DNA of 64,000 nucleotides, taken from Rhodococcus sp. OK519. GTDB taxonomy: Bacteria > Actinomycetota > Actinomycetes > Mycobacteriales > Mycobacteriaceae. Below the pieces are notes generated by a model. It did no database searches, was not told where the DNA came from, and worked only from the letters and a program-made list of their open reading frames with translations. Both the position numbers and the translations under genes were made by a program. The stretch is taken from NCBI RefSeq assembly GCF_003051005.1, contig NZ_QAOW01000005.1:248001-312000 (forward strand), in the 5' to 3' direction. Of the stretch, positions 17,724-27,011 are shown piece after piece (position 1 is the first letter of the stretch; every line of letters starts with the position of its first letter).

Positions 17724-17935
17724 GACGGCTCCTTTTCCATCGAACTTCTTCTTCCAGTGTCCCTCACGGACTCCCGTCGACAGAAACGGGAGCCGCAGTG
17801 GCACGCGGAGGGGCATCGAACCCACCGTCAGTGGACCAACATCGGCGGGCCACGAATCATTCCGCCCGGTCCTGCCTTGTGACAGGGTGTGGCGGACGGG
17901 CTGGACCGCGACGGAATCCTGCAGGAGGGCGCCAC

Positions 17936-18646
17936 ATGACCGAGCGCAGGTGCCGACTGCTCGTGCCCGTATCGATGGTGCTCGTCTCCGGGCTTCTCGT
18001 CTCCGGGGTGCTCGCGGCGGGGTGTTCGACGGCAGTGTCCGGCACCGCTACGCCCGCGCGGGACCCGGCCGCGTCCCGACCGCTCGGAGAACTGCTGCTG
18101 GGGCCGGCAGCCTTCCCTTCGTCGTACCCCGCGGTTGTGCTTCCCGCGCAAGCTGTTTCGCAGGCGGCACCCGATCTGACCGGCATCGCATCCGGCGCGC
18201 GCGTCGCCCCCGCGGGATGCAAACCGCCGCAACAGGACTACAGCGCCGACGGAACGGTGATGGTGGTCGGCACCGATTCCGTGACGCGGTCGACCATCAC
18301 GATAGAACTGGTCCGGGTGCCGACACCGCTCGCGGAACTCGAGGCACAGCTGACCGAGTGTCCCGACGTCACGGCCACGACGAACGGAGTCGACGCGCAG
18401 GTTCGGACGACGATCACCCCGCCTCCGCCGATCGACGCGGAGAACACCCTCGCGCTGCGGCGGACCGTCCGCTCCGGGCGCACGGGTGGCACCGTGACCC
18501 AGTCGATGCGCACGCTGATCGCTCAAATCGCCGACGTCCGGGTTCAGGCGACCTACATGTCCTTCGGTGCCGATCCGGGAAGTGCCGACACCGCTGTACT
18601 CGACGATCTCTTCATCGCCGCGGTGCAGAAGGTCCGCACGGGCTGA
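17936..18646 (+). CDS. Predicted lipoprotein, unknown function (DUF5642/sensor-domain-like)
   Basis: 236 residues. Signal sequence with lipobox LAAGC (Cys30), so it is anchored to the outer face of the membrane. The mature part contains a conserved-looking Cys (PAGCKPPQ) paired with LTECPDV, typical of mycobacterial lipoproteins with a PknH-sensor-like or DUF5642 fold. The ligand is unknown. ATG 17936 follows a GGAGG site, and upstream in-frame ATGs give no signal peptide. It is transcribed away from the PAC2 gene and followed by DUF4192 in the same direction. Confidence 0.75.
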   Translation: MTERRCRLLVPVSMVLVSGLLVSGVLAAGCSTAVSGTATPARDPAASRPLGELLLGPAAFPSSYPAVVLPAQAVSQAAPDLTGIASGARVAPAGCKPPQQDYSADGTVMVVGTDSVTRSTITIELVRVPTPLAELEAQLTECPDVTATTNGVDAQVRTTITPPPPIDAENTLALRRTVRSGRTGGTVTQSMRTLIAQIADVRVQATYMSFGADPGSADTAVLDDLFIAAVQKVRTG

Positions 18647-18797
18647 CGGGCGCCCGCTACCACGCCACCCCGACACGGAGCACGCGCACTGCCCGGTGAT
18701 CGGTGGGTTCTGCACAGGGCGGACCGCCATCCACAGAGCAGGCATACTCCCAGGTCGACTCGAAGCCATCGGCCGGGCCGCACCGCATGGTCTGTTC

Positions 18798-19940
18798 ATG
18801 ACGACATCGACCTCAGCACACGGTTCACCCTGTCCCCGCGACGCGGCCGACCATCCGCGAACCGCCTGTGCCGTTCGTGTTTCCGAACCGGGCGACCTCA
18901 TCAGTGCGGTGCCCGCACTCCTCGGGTTTCATCCGCACCGCTCGCTCGTCGCGATCTGCCTGACCGGCACGTCCGTCGGCGCGGTGATGCGGCACGATCT
19001 GCGACTCGGCGAGGCGGCCCTGATGCGCGTCGTCCTCGAACAGTTCACGGCGGTCGCCGTGCGCGAAGGGGCTGACCGCATTCTGATCGTCATGGTCGAC
19101 GATCGGCTTCCGGATAGGCCCGAGGCACGCCACCTCGAACGCCACGCGGAGATCGTGACAGCGTTCGGCGATCTGCTGGAACAGTCCGGAATCGGGATCG
19201 CGGCGACCCACCTCGCCGCCCGCATCGAGGCAGGCGCTCCGTGGACGGATCTCTCCGGCGCCGTCGGGGGGCGGCTCCCCGACCCGACCGCGTCGAGGGT
19301 GGCGCTCGCGCAGGTCCTCGGCGGCCGCGCGATCCGGGCGTCCCGAGAGGAACTCGAGGCGGTCCTGGCGCCGGTGCCTGCTGCCGAGCAGGAGCGCATC
19401 GCCGTCCTGATCGACGACGCGCGGGAACGGGAGTCGTGTGGGGAGATGATGGCTCGAAACGCCGCCGATCCGACGTCCGTCGACCGGCAGGGTCTCGAAC
19501 GAGTGCTCGCGCGGATCGCACAAACCGCTTCGGGGGAGAATGCTGCGCCGGAGGAATACGCCGAACTGGTACTCGCGTTGGAGAGCCCGCGGGTGCGGGA
19601 CGCGCTGCTCGCGCTGTCGATCGGTGAGCACGCGGACGCCGCCGAACAACTGTGGATCGCACTGTCGCGTGCACTACCCGACCCCGAGCGGGCCGAGCCA
19701 CTCGCACTGCTCGGCTTCAGCGCCTACGTCCGAGGTGACGGCCCCATGGCCGGCGTCGCCCTGTACGAGGCACTTGCGGCCGACCCCTGTCACCGTCTGG
19801 CCAACCTCCTGGACGACGCCCTACAGAGCGGGATCCGGCCCGACGTCCTGCGTGAGCTCGCGGACGTCGGGCACGAGACCGCGACAGAGTTGGGTGTGCG
19901 ACTGCCGCCGACCGGCGACCTATCGCCGGGCGGCGTGTGA
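18798..19940 (+). CDS. DUF4192 family protein
   Basis: 380 residues, soluble, alpha-helical C-terminal half. The N-terminal block [23 protein letters not shown] followed by [20 protein letters not shown] is the signature of actinobacterial DUF4192. The C-terminus ([60 protein letters not shown]) looks TPR-like. Function unknown. ATG 18798 is chosen from family start position. No strong Shine-Dalgarno is visible. The 3' end overlaps the converging galE by 21 bp. Confidence 0.8.
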   Translation: MTTSTSAHGSPCPRDAADHPRTACAVRVSEPGDLISAVPALLGFHPHRSLVAICLTGTSVGAVMRHDLRLGEAALMRVVLEQFTAVAVREGADRILIVMVDDRLPDRPEARHLERHAEIVTAFGDLLEQSGIGIAATHLAARIEAGAPWTDLSGAVGGRLPDPTASRVALAQVLGGRAIRASREELEAVLAPVPAAEQERIAVLIDDARERESCGEMMARNAADPTSVDRQGLERVLARIAQTASGENAAPEEYAELVLALESPRVRDALLALSIGEHADAAEQLWIALSRALPDPERAEPLALLGFSAYVRGDGPMAGVALYEALAADPCHRLANLLDDALQSGIRPDVLRELADVGHETATELGVRLPPTGDLSPGGV

Positions 19941-20915
19941 CCGGTCGCCGAGAGCCTGCAGATACGTCCACGCGTCGGCAACGATCTCGTCGAGATCGGT
20001 GTGTGCCGGCCGCCAGCCGAGTTCGTCGACGGCGCGGTCGCTGGAGGCGATCAACACTGCGGGGTCACCCGCTCGGCGGGGCGCGTCCTCCGCGGTGATC
20101 GCCAACCCGGTCACACGTTCGCAGGCCGAAATGACCTCGCGAACAGTGAATCCGGCGCCGCTGCCCAGGTTGTAGATGCGGTGCCGTCCGGGCGTGGACG
20201 CCTCGAGCGCCAGCAGGTGTGCTTCGGCGAGATCGAGAACGTGGATGTAGTCGCGGACGGCGGTGCCGTCCTTGGTCGGCCAGTCGGTGCCGAACACCGA
20301 GATCTTCTCCCGCTGACCAAGCGCGACCTGGAGCACGAGGGGGATGAGATGCGTTTCCACGACACGATTCTCGCCCGCGCCCTTGTAGGCGCCCGCGACG
20401 TTGAAGTAGCGCAGGCTCGTCGCGGCCAGCGAGTGCGCGTGCGCGTACGACGTGATCGCGTGGTCGATCGCAAGTTTCGTGGCGCCGTAGGGATTGGTGG
20501 GCCGCGTCGGGGCGTCCTCGGTGATCGGCGTGGTTTCCGGCTCGCCGTATGTCGCTGCGGTGGACGAGAACACCAGTCGAGGTGTGCCCGACAGCCGCAT
20601 GGCTTCGAGCAGTGCGAGCGTCGTCACGACGTTGCCCTGCCAGTACTGCTCCGGTCGCTCGACCGACTCCCCGACAAGCGACTGTGCGGCGAAATGCAGC
20701 ACACCGTCGAAACGCGGTGCGCTGTTGCCGGATCCGAGTACGGACCCGGCAACAGCGGCGATGTCACCCTCGATGAACTCGGCGCCGGCAGGCACCGCGT
20801 CGCCGTTCCCGGTCGAGAGGTCGTCGACGACGACCACCTCGTGGCCACGTTCGAGCAGCACAGTGCTGCACACGCTGCCGACATAGCCAGCGCCGCCGGT
20901 AACCAGAAGTCTCAC
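19920..20915 (-). CDS. galE: UDP-glucose 4-epimerase
   Basis: Interconverts UDP-glucose and UDP-galactose with bound NAD, feeding galactan of the cell wall arabinogalactan. 331 residues of the extended SDR fold: NAD loop [18 protein letters not shown], the catalytic Ser/Thr in SSTAATYG and the Tyr-x3-Lys in [11 protein letters not shown]. The C-terminus ([19 protein letters not shown]) is typical for GalE. The GTG start has GAGGAG at good spacing. It lies directly downstream of the DtxR-type regulator gene (45 bp), the same dtxR-galE order as in Corynebacterium, so the two probably share a transcript. Confidence 0.93.
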   Translation of the reverse strand: MRLLVTGGAGYVGSVCSTVLLERGHEVVVVDDLSTGNGDAVPAGAEFIEGDIAAVAGSVLGSGNSAPRFDGVLHFAAQSLVGESVERPEQYWQGNVVTTLALLEAMRLSGTPRLVFSSTAATYGEPETTPITEDAPTRPTNPYGATKLAIDHAITSYAHAHSLAATSLRYFNVAGAYKGAGENRVVETHLIPLVLQVALGQREKISVFGTDWPTKDGTAVRDYIHVLDLAEAHLLALEASTPGRHRIYNLGSGAGFTVREVISACERVTGLAITAEDAPRRAGDPAVLIASSDRAVDELGWRPAHTDLDEIVADAWTYLQALGDRSHAARR

Positions 20916-20960
20916 AGTTCATCTCCTCGCGTGCCACGGCTGAACACGCGAAGCGAGGCG

Positions 20961-21647
20961 TCAGACCTGCTTCACCTGGACGGCGTGGGCCATTTCCTCG
21001 GGAAGGTCGAATTCGTCATGACCGGACGCGGTGATCGTCACCGAGCCGGGTCGGGTCTCGACTGTAACCCGGGCATCGGGTACCACGCCCGCTTCACGGA
21101 GCTGACCGATCAGTTCGGGATCGGACTGCACGTGCTCGGCGAGCCGCCGAACCACCACGGCGGTCGGCTTGCCCGGAGGCACGTCCGTGAGCCGGATGAG
21201 TGTCTCCGCGCTGCCGGACGGACGGTCCAGCCCCAAGTCGGCGAGGCCCGGAATCGGGTTGCCGTACGGCGACGTCGTCGGGTTCTGGAGGACCTCGACG
21301 AGCCGTCGTTCGACGTCCTCGCTCATCACGTGCTCCCAGCGGCACGCCTCGGCATGTACCTGATCCCATTCGAGGCCGATGATGTCGACCAGTAGGCGCT
21401 CCGCGAGACGATGCTTGCGCATCACCGCGACAGCGAGATTGCGGCCCTTCTCGGTGAGCTCGAGATGTCGGTCACCCGCCACCTGGAGCAGCCCGTCACG
21501 TTCCATTCGAGCAACCGTCTGGCTCACGGTCGGACCACTCTGCTCGAGTCGTTCGGCGATCCGCGCGCGGAGCGGGACGACGCCCTCTTCTTCCAAGTCG
21601 TAGATCGTCCGGAGATACATCTCCGTGGTGTCGACCAGATCCTTCAC
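20961..21647 (-). CDS. ideR: Iron-dependent DtxR/IdeR-family repressor
   Basis: The global iron regulator: with Fe(II) bound it dimerises on 19-bp iron boxes and represses siderophore and uptake genes. The 228-residue product has the near-invariant N-terminus (LVDTTEMYLRTIYDLEEEGV), the HTH with SGPTVSQTVARMERDGLL, the metal sites in HRLAERLL and CRWEHVMSEDVERRL, and a C-terminal SH3-like/FeoA domain (GSVTITASGHDEFDLPEEMA). GTG 21647 matches the mycobacterial start, with AAGGGG about nine bases upstream. GTG 21653 would add two residues. A matching iron box occurs at 62130-62148. Confidence 0.93.
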   Translation of the reverse strand: MKDLVDTTEMYLRTIYDLEEEGVVPLRARIAERLEQSGPTVSQTVARMERDGLLQVAGDRHLELTEKGRNLAVAVMRKHRLAERLLVDIIGLEWDQVHAEACRWEHVMSEDVERRLVEVLQNPTTSPYGNPIPGLADLGLDRPSGSAETLIRLTDVPPGKPTAVVVRRLAEHVQSDPELIGQLREAGVVPDARVTVETRPGSVTITASGHDEFDLPEEMAHAVQVKQV

Positions 21648-21823
21648 TCTCACACCCCTTCGTCTGGGGCGATTCTACCGGGCATTTCGGTTTGTCGGTC
21701 CCGCTCCGGCTCGAAGGCGGAACGCGTCGCGTGAGGGCCGGTGCGGAGGGTCACACGGACGGCCCCTTCGGCGCGTCTCGTGGCGCCTCGCGCATGCGCT
21801 GCCGCGCCAAGTAACTTGAGTGA

Positions 21824-23098
21824 ATGGCCGCGTCGTCAGGTCCCGGTAGGGGCACAGCAACCACCGGATCGGATCGCGTCGTGGTCTGGAGCCCGGACTA
21901 CCTCAGCTACCGCTGGAGTCCCCAGCACCCCATGAACCCGACACGCCTCGATCTCACGATGGCCCTCGCCGACGGGCTCGGGCTGATCGAGGGTGCCGAG
22001 GTGGTGCGCCCCGACGCAGCGTCCGACGCCGATCTCCTCCGGATTCACACCCCGGCCTACATCGATGCCGTCAAGCTCGCGGGCGCATCGACTGACGGGG
22101 CGCTGCCCCCGGAGCTGGAGATCCGGCACGGACTCGGCACCGACGACAACCCGATCTTTCCCCGGATGCACGAGGCCAGCGCCGTCCTCGCGGGGGGGTC
22201 CTTGGCGGCCGCGAAGGAGATCGCGTCCGGGCGCGCGCGGCGCGCGGTGAGCATCGGCGGCGGTATGCACCATGCGATGGCGGACTGGGCGTCGGGGTTC
22301 TGCGTCTACAACGACGCCGCGATCGCCATTTCCTGGTTGCTGGACAACGGCTTCGACCGCATCGCCTACATCGACATCGACGCACATCACGGTGACGGAG
22401 TGCAGCACGCGTTCCTCGGCGACCCGCGGGTCATGACGATCTCCATCCACCAGCATCCCGCGACCCTGTGGCCGAACACCGGGTGGTCGAGCGAGGTGGG
22501 GGCCGGTGCAGCGGAGGGTACGGCGATCAACCTTCCTGTGCTCCCCGGGACCAGTGATGCACTGTGGTTGAGGGGGTTCCACGCGGTGGTGCCGGCCGCG
22601 ATAGCCGGGTTCCGGCCGCAGATCGTCATCAGCCAGTGCGGGGCCGACAATCATCGTGAAGACCCGCTGGCGGATCTGGCACTGACCGTCGACGGCCAGC
22701 GGGCCGCCTATCTCGCGATGCGTGACCTCGCCGATCGTTACTCGGAGGGGCGTTGGCTCGCCGTCGGTGGCGGTGGCTACGGACTGGTGCGTGTCGTGCC
22801 GAGATCGTGGACCCATCTGATCGCGGCCGCACTCGATCGCGAAGTCGACCTCGACACGACGATCCCCGACACGTGGCGCGAGAAGGCACGCGTGATCGCC
22901 CCCAGTGTCGATCTGCCGACGACGATGGGTGAGGGCGGCGACACGAAGTACCTGCCGTGGGACGGACCCGGGGGGACACCGGAGACCGGTGTCGCCTCGA
23001 TGGATCGCGCCCTCACCCGAATCGACGCGGCCATCATCGCGACCCGCCGCGCCACGTTCCCATTGCTCGGCCTCGATCCGGAGGATCCCCGTGACTGA
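21824..23098 (+). CDS. acuC: AcuC-type histone deacetylase-family protein lysine deacetylase
   Basis: A zinc-dependent deacetylase of the class I/II HDAC superfamily, likely removing acetyl groups from metabolic enzymes such as acetyl-CoA synthetase. 424 residues with WSPQHPMNPTRLDLT, the tandem-His motif GGGMHHAMAD, the zinc ligands in IDIDAHHGDGVQHAF and in QCGADNHREDPLADL, and the active-site Tyr in VGGGGYGLVRVV. TAACTT lies six bases before the ATG, so a leaderless mRNA is likely. The stop overlaps the downstream acetyltransferase start by eight bases, which places writer and eraser of acetyl-lysine in one operon. Confidence 0.92.
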   Translation: MAASSGPGRGTATTGSDRVVVWSPDYLSYRWSPQHPMNPTRLDLTMALADGLGLIEGAEVVRPDAASDADLLRIHTPAYIDAVKLAGASTDGALPPELEIRHGLGTDDNPIFPRMHEASAVLAGGSLAAAKEIASGRARRAVSIGGGMHHAMADWASGFCVYNDAAIAISWLLDNGFDRIAYIDIDAHHGDGVQHAFLGDPRVMTISIHQHPATLWPNTGWSSEVGAGAAEGTAINLPVLPGTSDALWLRGFHAVVPAAIAGFRPQIVISQCGADNHREDPLADLALTVDGQRAAYLAMRDLADRYSEGRWLAVGGGGYGLVRVVPRSWTHLIAAALDREVDLDTTIPDTWREKARVIAPSVDLPTTMGEGGDTKYLPWDGPGGTPETGVASMDRALTRIDAAIIATRRATFPLLGLDPEDPRD

Positions 23099-25787
23099 CG
23101 GCACCGCCAAAGACGCTCAGGAAGTCGCTCTCGAACGCGCACGCAACTTTCCGCGACACTGGCTCGCGGACGTCCTCGCATCGGACGGCGGCGTAGTCCA
23201 CCTGCGGCCGATCGTTCCCGAGGATGCGGACAAGCTCGTCGAGTTCCACGGCAAACTCTCCGAGCGCACCCGCTACCTGCGCTACTTCGGCCCGTATCCG
23301 ACGATGTCCAAGCGCGACATCGTCAATTTCACGACGGTCGACCATCACAACCGCGTCGCCTTCGTCGCGATCCTCGGCGACGAGATCATCGCGGTCGGTC
23401 GCTACGAACGTCTGCTCGACGTCGGTGACGGGCGTTCCGCCGAGGTCGCGTTCGTGGTCGCGGATTCGCACCAGGGCCGTGGACTCGGGCCGATCCTGCT
23501 CGAACACCTCGCGGGCGCGGCCGCCGAGAACGGCCTGAACATGTTCGTCGCCGAGGTCCTCGCCGAGAACCGCAACATGGTCTCGGTGTTCCGCGAGGCC
23601 GGCTACCAGGTCAGTCGCAGTTTCGATGGCGGCGTGCTCCGCCTCGAGTTCGCGATCGACCCCACCGAAGCACTTCTGTCGGTGCGGAACTCGCGCGAGC
23701 GCGCCGCCGAGGCGCGCAGCGTCCGGAACGTGCTCAGCCCGCGATCGGTGGCCGTGATCGGCGCGTCCACCGACAGTTCCAAGGTCGGCAACGCGGTTCT
23801 GGCGAATCTACTGCAGGGCAACTTCTCGGGGCCCGTCTACCCGGTGAACGCCGAGCACCGGTCGGTGCGCGGCGTTCGCGCGTACCCGACGGTGCGGGAT
23901 ATTCCCGACGACGTGGATCTCGCGGTCGTGGCGGTTCCGGCCGAGTCGATCGACTCGGTGCTCGACGACTGCCTCACCAAGGGCGTCAAGGCGCTCGTGG
24001 TGGTGTCGGCGGGCTTCGGCGAGACCGGGCCCGACGGGCGGGATTCCGAGCGGCGCCTCGTGCACGCGGCGCGTGCGCACGGCATGCGCCTGATCGGCCC
24101 GAACGCGCTCGGAGTCGCGAACAACGACGTGACGGTGTCGCTGAACGCGACCCTCGCGCCGGTGCTGCCCAAACCCGGGCGGGTCGGGTTCTTCTGCCAG
24201 TCCGGCGCACTCGGCATCGCGATCCTCGATCAGGCCGCGAAGCGTCAACTCGGCCTGTCGACTTTCGTCTCCGCCGGCAACCGCGCGGACGTCTCCGGCA
24301 ATGACCTGCTGCAGTACTGGGACACCGACCCGGACACCGAGGTCGTGCTGCTGTACCTGGAGAGCTTCGGAAATCCGCGCAAGTTCTCGCGAATCGCGCG
24401 TCGGGTGGCCCGTCACAAGCCCATCGTCGCAGTCAAGAGCGGACGCCACGCCGTGCCGCCCGCGCTCGCCGCGACCGGCGTCGAGATGGACGACTCGATC
24501 GTGCGGTCCCTCTTCGAGCAGGCCGGCGTCGTGCAGGTCGGCTCGATCTCGCAGCTGTTCGACTGCGCGATGCTGTTCGGCTATCAGCCACTGCCCGCGG
24601 GTCCGCGGGTCGCCGTGGTGGGCAACTCGACTGCACTCGGTGTGCTCGCCGCGGATGCCGCGCGCCGTGAGGGCCTGCAAGTGGGGGAGCCGGTGGACTT
24701 GGGCGCGCAGGCGACGCCGGACGTGTTCGCGAGCGCGGTCTCGCGTGCACTCGCGTCGTTCGACGTCGACGCCGTCATCGCGGTGTTCGCGCCGCCCGTC
24801 GCGGTCGCGGTCGAGCCGTATGCGCAGGCGCTGCGCGAGGCTGTCGTCGACACCGACAAACCGATTCTCACCAGTTTCCTCGCGGCCGAGGGCATTCCGG
24901 ACGTGCTGGTGGTGCGTGGACCCGACGGCCATCCGACACGGGGATCGGTGCCGTCGTTCCCCGGACCGGAGAGGGCCGCCCTCGCCCTCGCCCGGGCGTG
25001 GCGCTACGCCGCATGGCGGGGCAGGCCCGTATCGAAGGTGGTCCGCCCCAACGGTATCGATCCCGACCGCGCCCGCGGTCTCGTCAAGGGCTGGCTGGGT
25101 GAATCGAACGGGCGATGGCTGTCGGATTTCGAGGCCGCGCAACTGCTCGAGTGCTACGGAGTTCACGTCGTCGAGTTCCGGGCCGCGACCACCGAGCACG
25201 AAGCGGTCGCCGCGGCGGACGAATTGGGTTACCCGGTCGCGGTCAAGGCGACCGGTGAATTGTGGCGGCATCGCCCCGATCTCGGGGGTGTGCGGCTGGA
25301 CCTGGTGGGACCCGACTCGGTCCGGCTCGCGTACCGGGACCTCGCGGCGGCGTCCGGGGAACCGCTTCTGCACGTGCAGAAGATGGCCACCAAGGGCATC
25401 GGCTGTGTCGTCGGGGTGCAGGACGACCCGTCGTTCGGTTCACTCATCTCGTTCGGTCTAGCCGGTGTGATCTCCGATCTCCTCGGTGACCGTGCCTTCC
25501 GTGTCCTTCCGCTGACGGAGGACGAGGCGGCGGAACTGATCGACGCGCCCAAGGCTGCACCCCTGCTCTCCGGCTACCGCAGCGCGGTACCGGTGAACAA
25601 GCAGGCACTCGTCGACCTGGTCCAGCGTGTGTCGGCGCTCGCCGACGACCTGCCCGAGGTTCGCTCGCTTGCGTGCGAACCGGTTCTCGCGTCCGCGGAG
25701 GGCGCCCAGGTCACCGACTCCCGGGTACGGATCGGCCCCGAGCCGAGCATGGCCGACCTCGGTCCGCGCCGACTCCGGGAGTGGTGA
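23091..25787 (+). CDS. Type II protein lysine acetyltransferase: GNAT plus ADP-forming acyl-CoA synthetase-like domains
   Basis: 898 residues. The N-terminal GNAT domain (about 25-190) binds acetyl-CoA through VVADSHQGRGLGPILLEHL. A CoA-binding Rossmann domain starts at SVAVIGASTDSSKVGNAVLAN, then ligase domains, then an ATP-grasp-like C-terminus (YPVAVKATGELWRHR). Where active ADP-forming synthetases carry a phosphorylated His in an SHTGA motif, this protein reads LAATGVEMDD, so synthetase activity is probably lost and the domain is regulatory, as in PatZ-type enzymes. GNAT-first order is the type II layout known from Streptomyces PatA. GTG 23091 has GGAGG at good spacing and overlaps acuC. 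Confidence 0.9.
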   Translation: MTDGTAKDAQEVALERARNFPRHWLADVLASDGGVVHLRPIVPEDADKLVEFHGKLSERTRYLRYFGPYPTMSKRDIVNFTTVDHHNRVAFVAILGDEIIAVGRYERLLDVGDGRSAEVAFVVADSHQGRGLGPILLEHLAGAAAENGLNMFVAEVLAENRNMVSVFREAGYQVSRSFDGGVLRLEFAIDPTEALLSVRNSRERAAEARSVRNVLSPRSVAVIGASTDSSKVGNAVLANLLQGNFSGPVYPVNAEHRSVRGVRAYPTVRDIPDDVDLAVVAVPAESIDSVLDDCLTKGVKALVVVSAGFGETGPDGRDSERRLVHAARAHGMRLIGPNALGVANNDVTVSLNATLAPVLPKPGRVGFFCQSGALGIAILDQAAKRQLGLSTFVSAGNRADVSGNDLLQYWDTDPDTEVVLLYLESFGNPRKFSRIARRVARHKPIVAVKSGRHAVPPALAATGVEMDDSIVRSLFEQAGVVQVGSISQLFDCAMLFGYQPLPAGPRVAVVGNSTALGVLAADAARREGLQVGEPVDLGAQATPDVFASAVSRALASFDVDAVIAVFAPPVAVAVEPYAQALREAVVDTDKPILTSFLAAEGIPDVLVVRGPDGHPTRGSVPSFPGPERAALALARAWRYAAWRGRPVSKVVRPNGIDPDRARGLVKGWLGESNGRWLSDFEAAQLLECYGVHVVEFRAATTEHEAVAAADELGYPVAVKATGELWRHRPDLGGVRLDLVGPDSVRLAYRDLAAASGEPLLHVQKMATKGIGCVVGVQDDPSFGSLISFGLAGVISDLLGDRAFRVLPLTEDEAAELIDAPKAAPLLSGYRSAVPVNKQALVDLVQRVSALADDLPEVRSLACEPVLASAEGAQVTDSRVRIGPEPSMADLGPRRLREW

Positions 25788-25811
25788 CCACCCCGTCCCG
25801 ATACGAGAAAA

Positions 25812-25858
25812 CCCGGCCGATCTCCGAGCCCGAGGGGGAGGGGCGGAGATCGGCCGGG
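25812..25858 (-). terminator. Strong hairpin between pat and sigB
   Basis: A perfect 15-bp stem (CCCGGCCGATCTCCG / CGGAGATCGGCCGGG) with a 17-base loop. Read on the minus strand it is followed by TTTTC, so it is a classic intrinsic terminator for sigB. It also sits 25 bases after the pat stop and may serve both converging genes. Confidence 0.9.
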
Positions 25859-25889
25859 AGACTCGCGAGAAGGAGTCGGGGCGGAAAGG

Positions 25890-26858
25890 TCAGCTGGCGT
25901 ATGCGCGCAGACGATCGGCGCGCTCACCCTGGCGGAGCTTGCCCATCACCTCGCGCTCGATCTGACGCACGCGCTCGCGGGAGAGTCCGAACAGCTTGCC
26001 GATCTGGTCGAGCGTGCGCGGCTGGCCGTCGTCGAGGCCGTAGCGCAAGCGGATCACTTGCTGCTCGCGCTCGTCGAGCGTGCCCAGGACGCTGCGGACG
26101 TCACTGTGGAGCAGTCCCGCGATGACGGCATTCTCGGCGGAGGTGGCCTCGGAATCCTCGATGAAGTCGCCGAGCGGGGCCTCCTCGTCGTTGCCGACGG
26201 GCATGTCGAGGCTCACCGGATCGCGGCTGTGATCGAGCAGGTCCGCGATCTTGTGCTCGGGGATGCCGGACTCCTGCGACAGCTCCTCGTCGGTGGCCTC
26301 ACGGCCCAGCTGCTGGTGGAGTTCGCGCTTGATCCGGGCAAGCTTGTTGACCTGCTCCACGAGGTGGACGGGGAGCCGAATCGTGCGGCTCTGATCCGCC
26401 ATGCCGCGGGTGATGGCCTGACGGATCCACCACGTGGCGTACGTCGAGAACTTGAAGCCCTTCGCATAGTCGAACTTCTCCATCGCGCGGATCAGCCCGA
26501 GGTTGCCCTCCTGGATGAGGTCGAGCAGCGGCATACCGCGTCCGGTGTAGCGCTTCGCGAGAGAGACCACCAGGCGCAGGTTCGCCTCGAGGAGGTGGCG
26601 CCGCGCGGCCTCCCCGTCGCGCACGATGGTGGCGAGGTCGCGCTTCTTGACCGCCGTGAGCCGCTTCTTGGTCTCGAGGACATGCGCGGCATACAGCCCC
26701 GCCTCGATCCGCCGCGCCAGATCGACCTCGTCCGCAGCGGTGAGCAGTGCCGTGCGGCCGATCCCGTTCAGGTAGACGCGAACGAGATCTGCCGCCGGGC
26801 TCTGGCTGTCCAGATCGGAACCGGTGGCGCGGGGTCGAGTGGTGCTGGGGCTTGTCAT
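25890..26858 (-). CDS. sigB: RNA polymerase sigma factor SigB (group 2)
   Basis: A 322-residue principal-like, non-essential stress sigma factor. Region 1.2 ([17 protein letters not shown]), region 2 ([37 protein letters not shown]), region 3 and region 4 HTH ([20 protein letters not shown]) are complete, and there is no long acidic N-terminus. ATG 26858 is chosen because AGGAGG precedes it by six bases. An upstream in-frame GTG at 26873 would start before that site. As in mycobacteria and corynebacteria the gene lies near dtxR/ideR on the same strand, but here acuC-pat separates them. An ECF-type promoter lies upstream. Confidence 0.94.
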   Translation of the reverse strand: MTSPSTTRPRATGSDLDSQSPAADLVRVYLNGIGRTALLTAADEVDLARRIEAGLYAAHVLETKKRLTAVKKRDLATIVRDGEAARRHLLEANLRLVVSLAKRYTGRGMPLLDLIQEGNLGLIRAMEKFDYAKGFKFSTYATWWIRQAITRGMADQSRTIRLPVHLVEQVNKLARIKRELHQQLGREATDEELSQESGIPEHKIADLLDHSRDPVSLDMPVGNDEEAPLGDFIEDSEATSAENAVIAGLLHSDVRSVLGTLDEREQQVIRLRYGLDDGQPRTLDQIGKLFGLSRERVRQIEREVMGKLRQGERADRLRAYAS

Positions 26859-26893
26859 GACGTGCCTCCTCATCGGGGTGTCTCATATGGCTC

Positions 26894-26920
26894 AACGCTC
26901 CGACCGCCCGGGAAAGTTCC
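26894..26920 (-). promoter_or_regulatory. ECF-type (SigE/SigH-like) promoter of sigB
   Basis: On the minus strand GGGAACTT (GGAAC at 26920-26916) is followed after 19 bases by GTT (26896-26894, within GCGTTGA). GGAAC-N18/19-(C)GTT is the consensus for actinobacterial SigE/SigH, which drive sigB in mycobacteria and corynebacteria. The start codon is about 36 bases further down. Confidence 0.7.
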
Positions 26921-27011
26921 CGATACGATTCGTCGTAGCCGCCCCTGACCTGCAGGTATCGCGGTGGTCCCCTGAGAAGTTCCTGAGAAGGTACGCGCCC
27001 GGGAACGCGCG

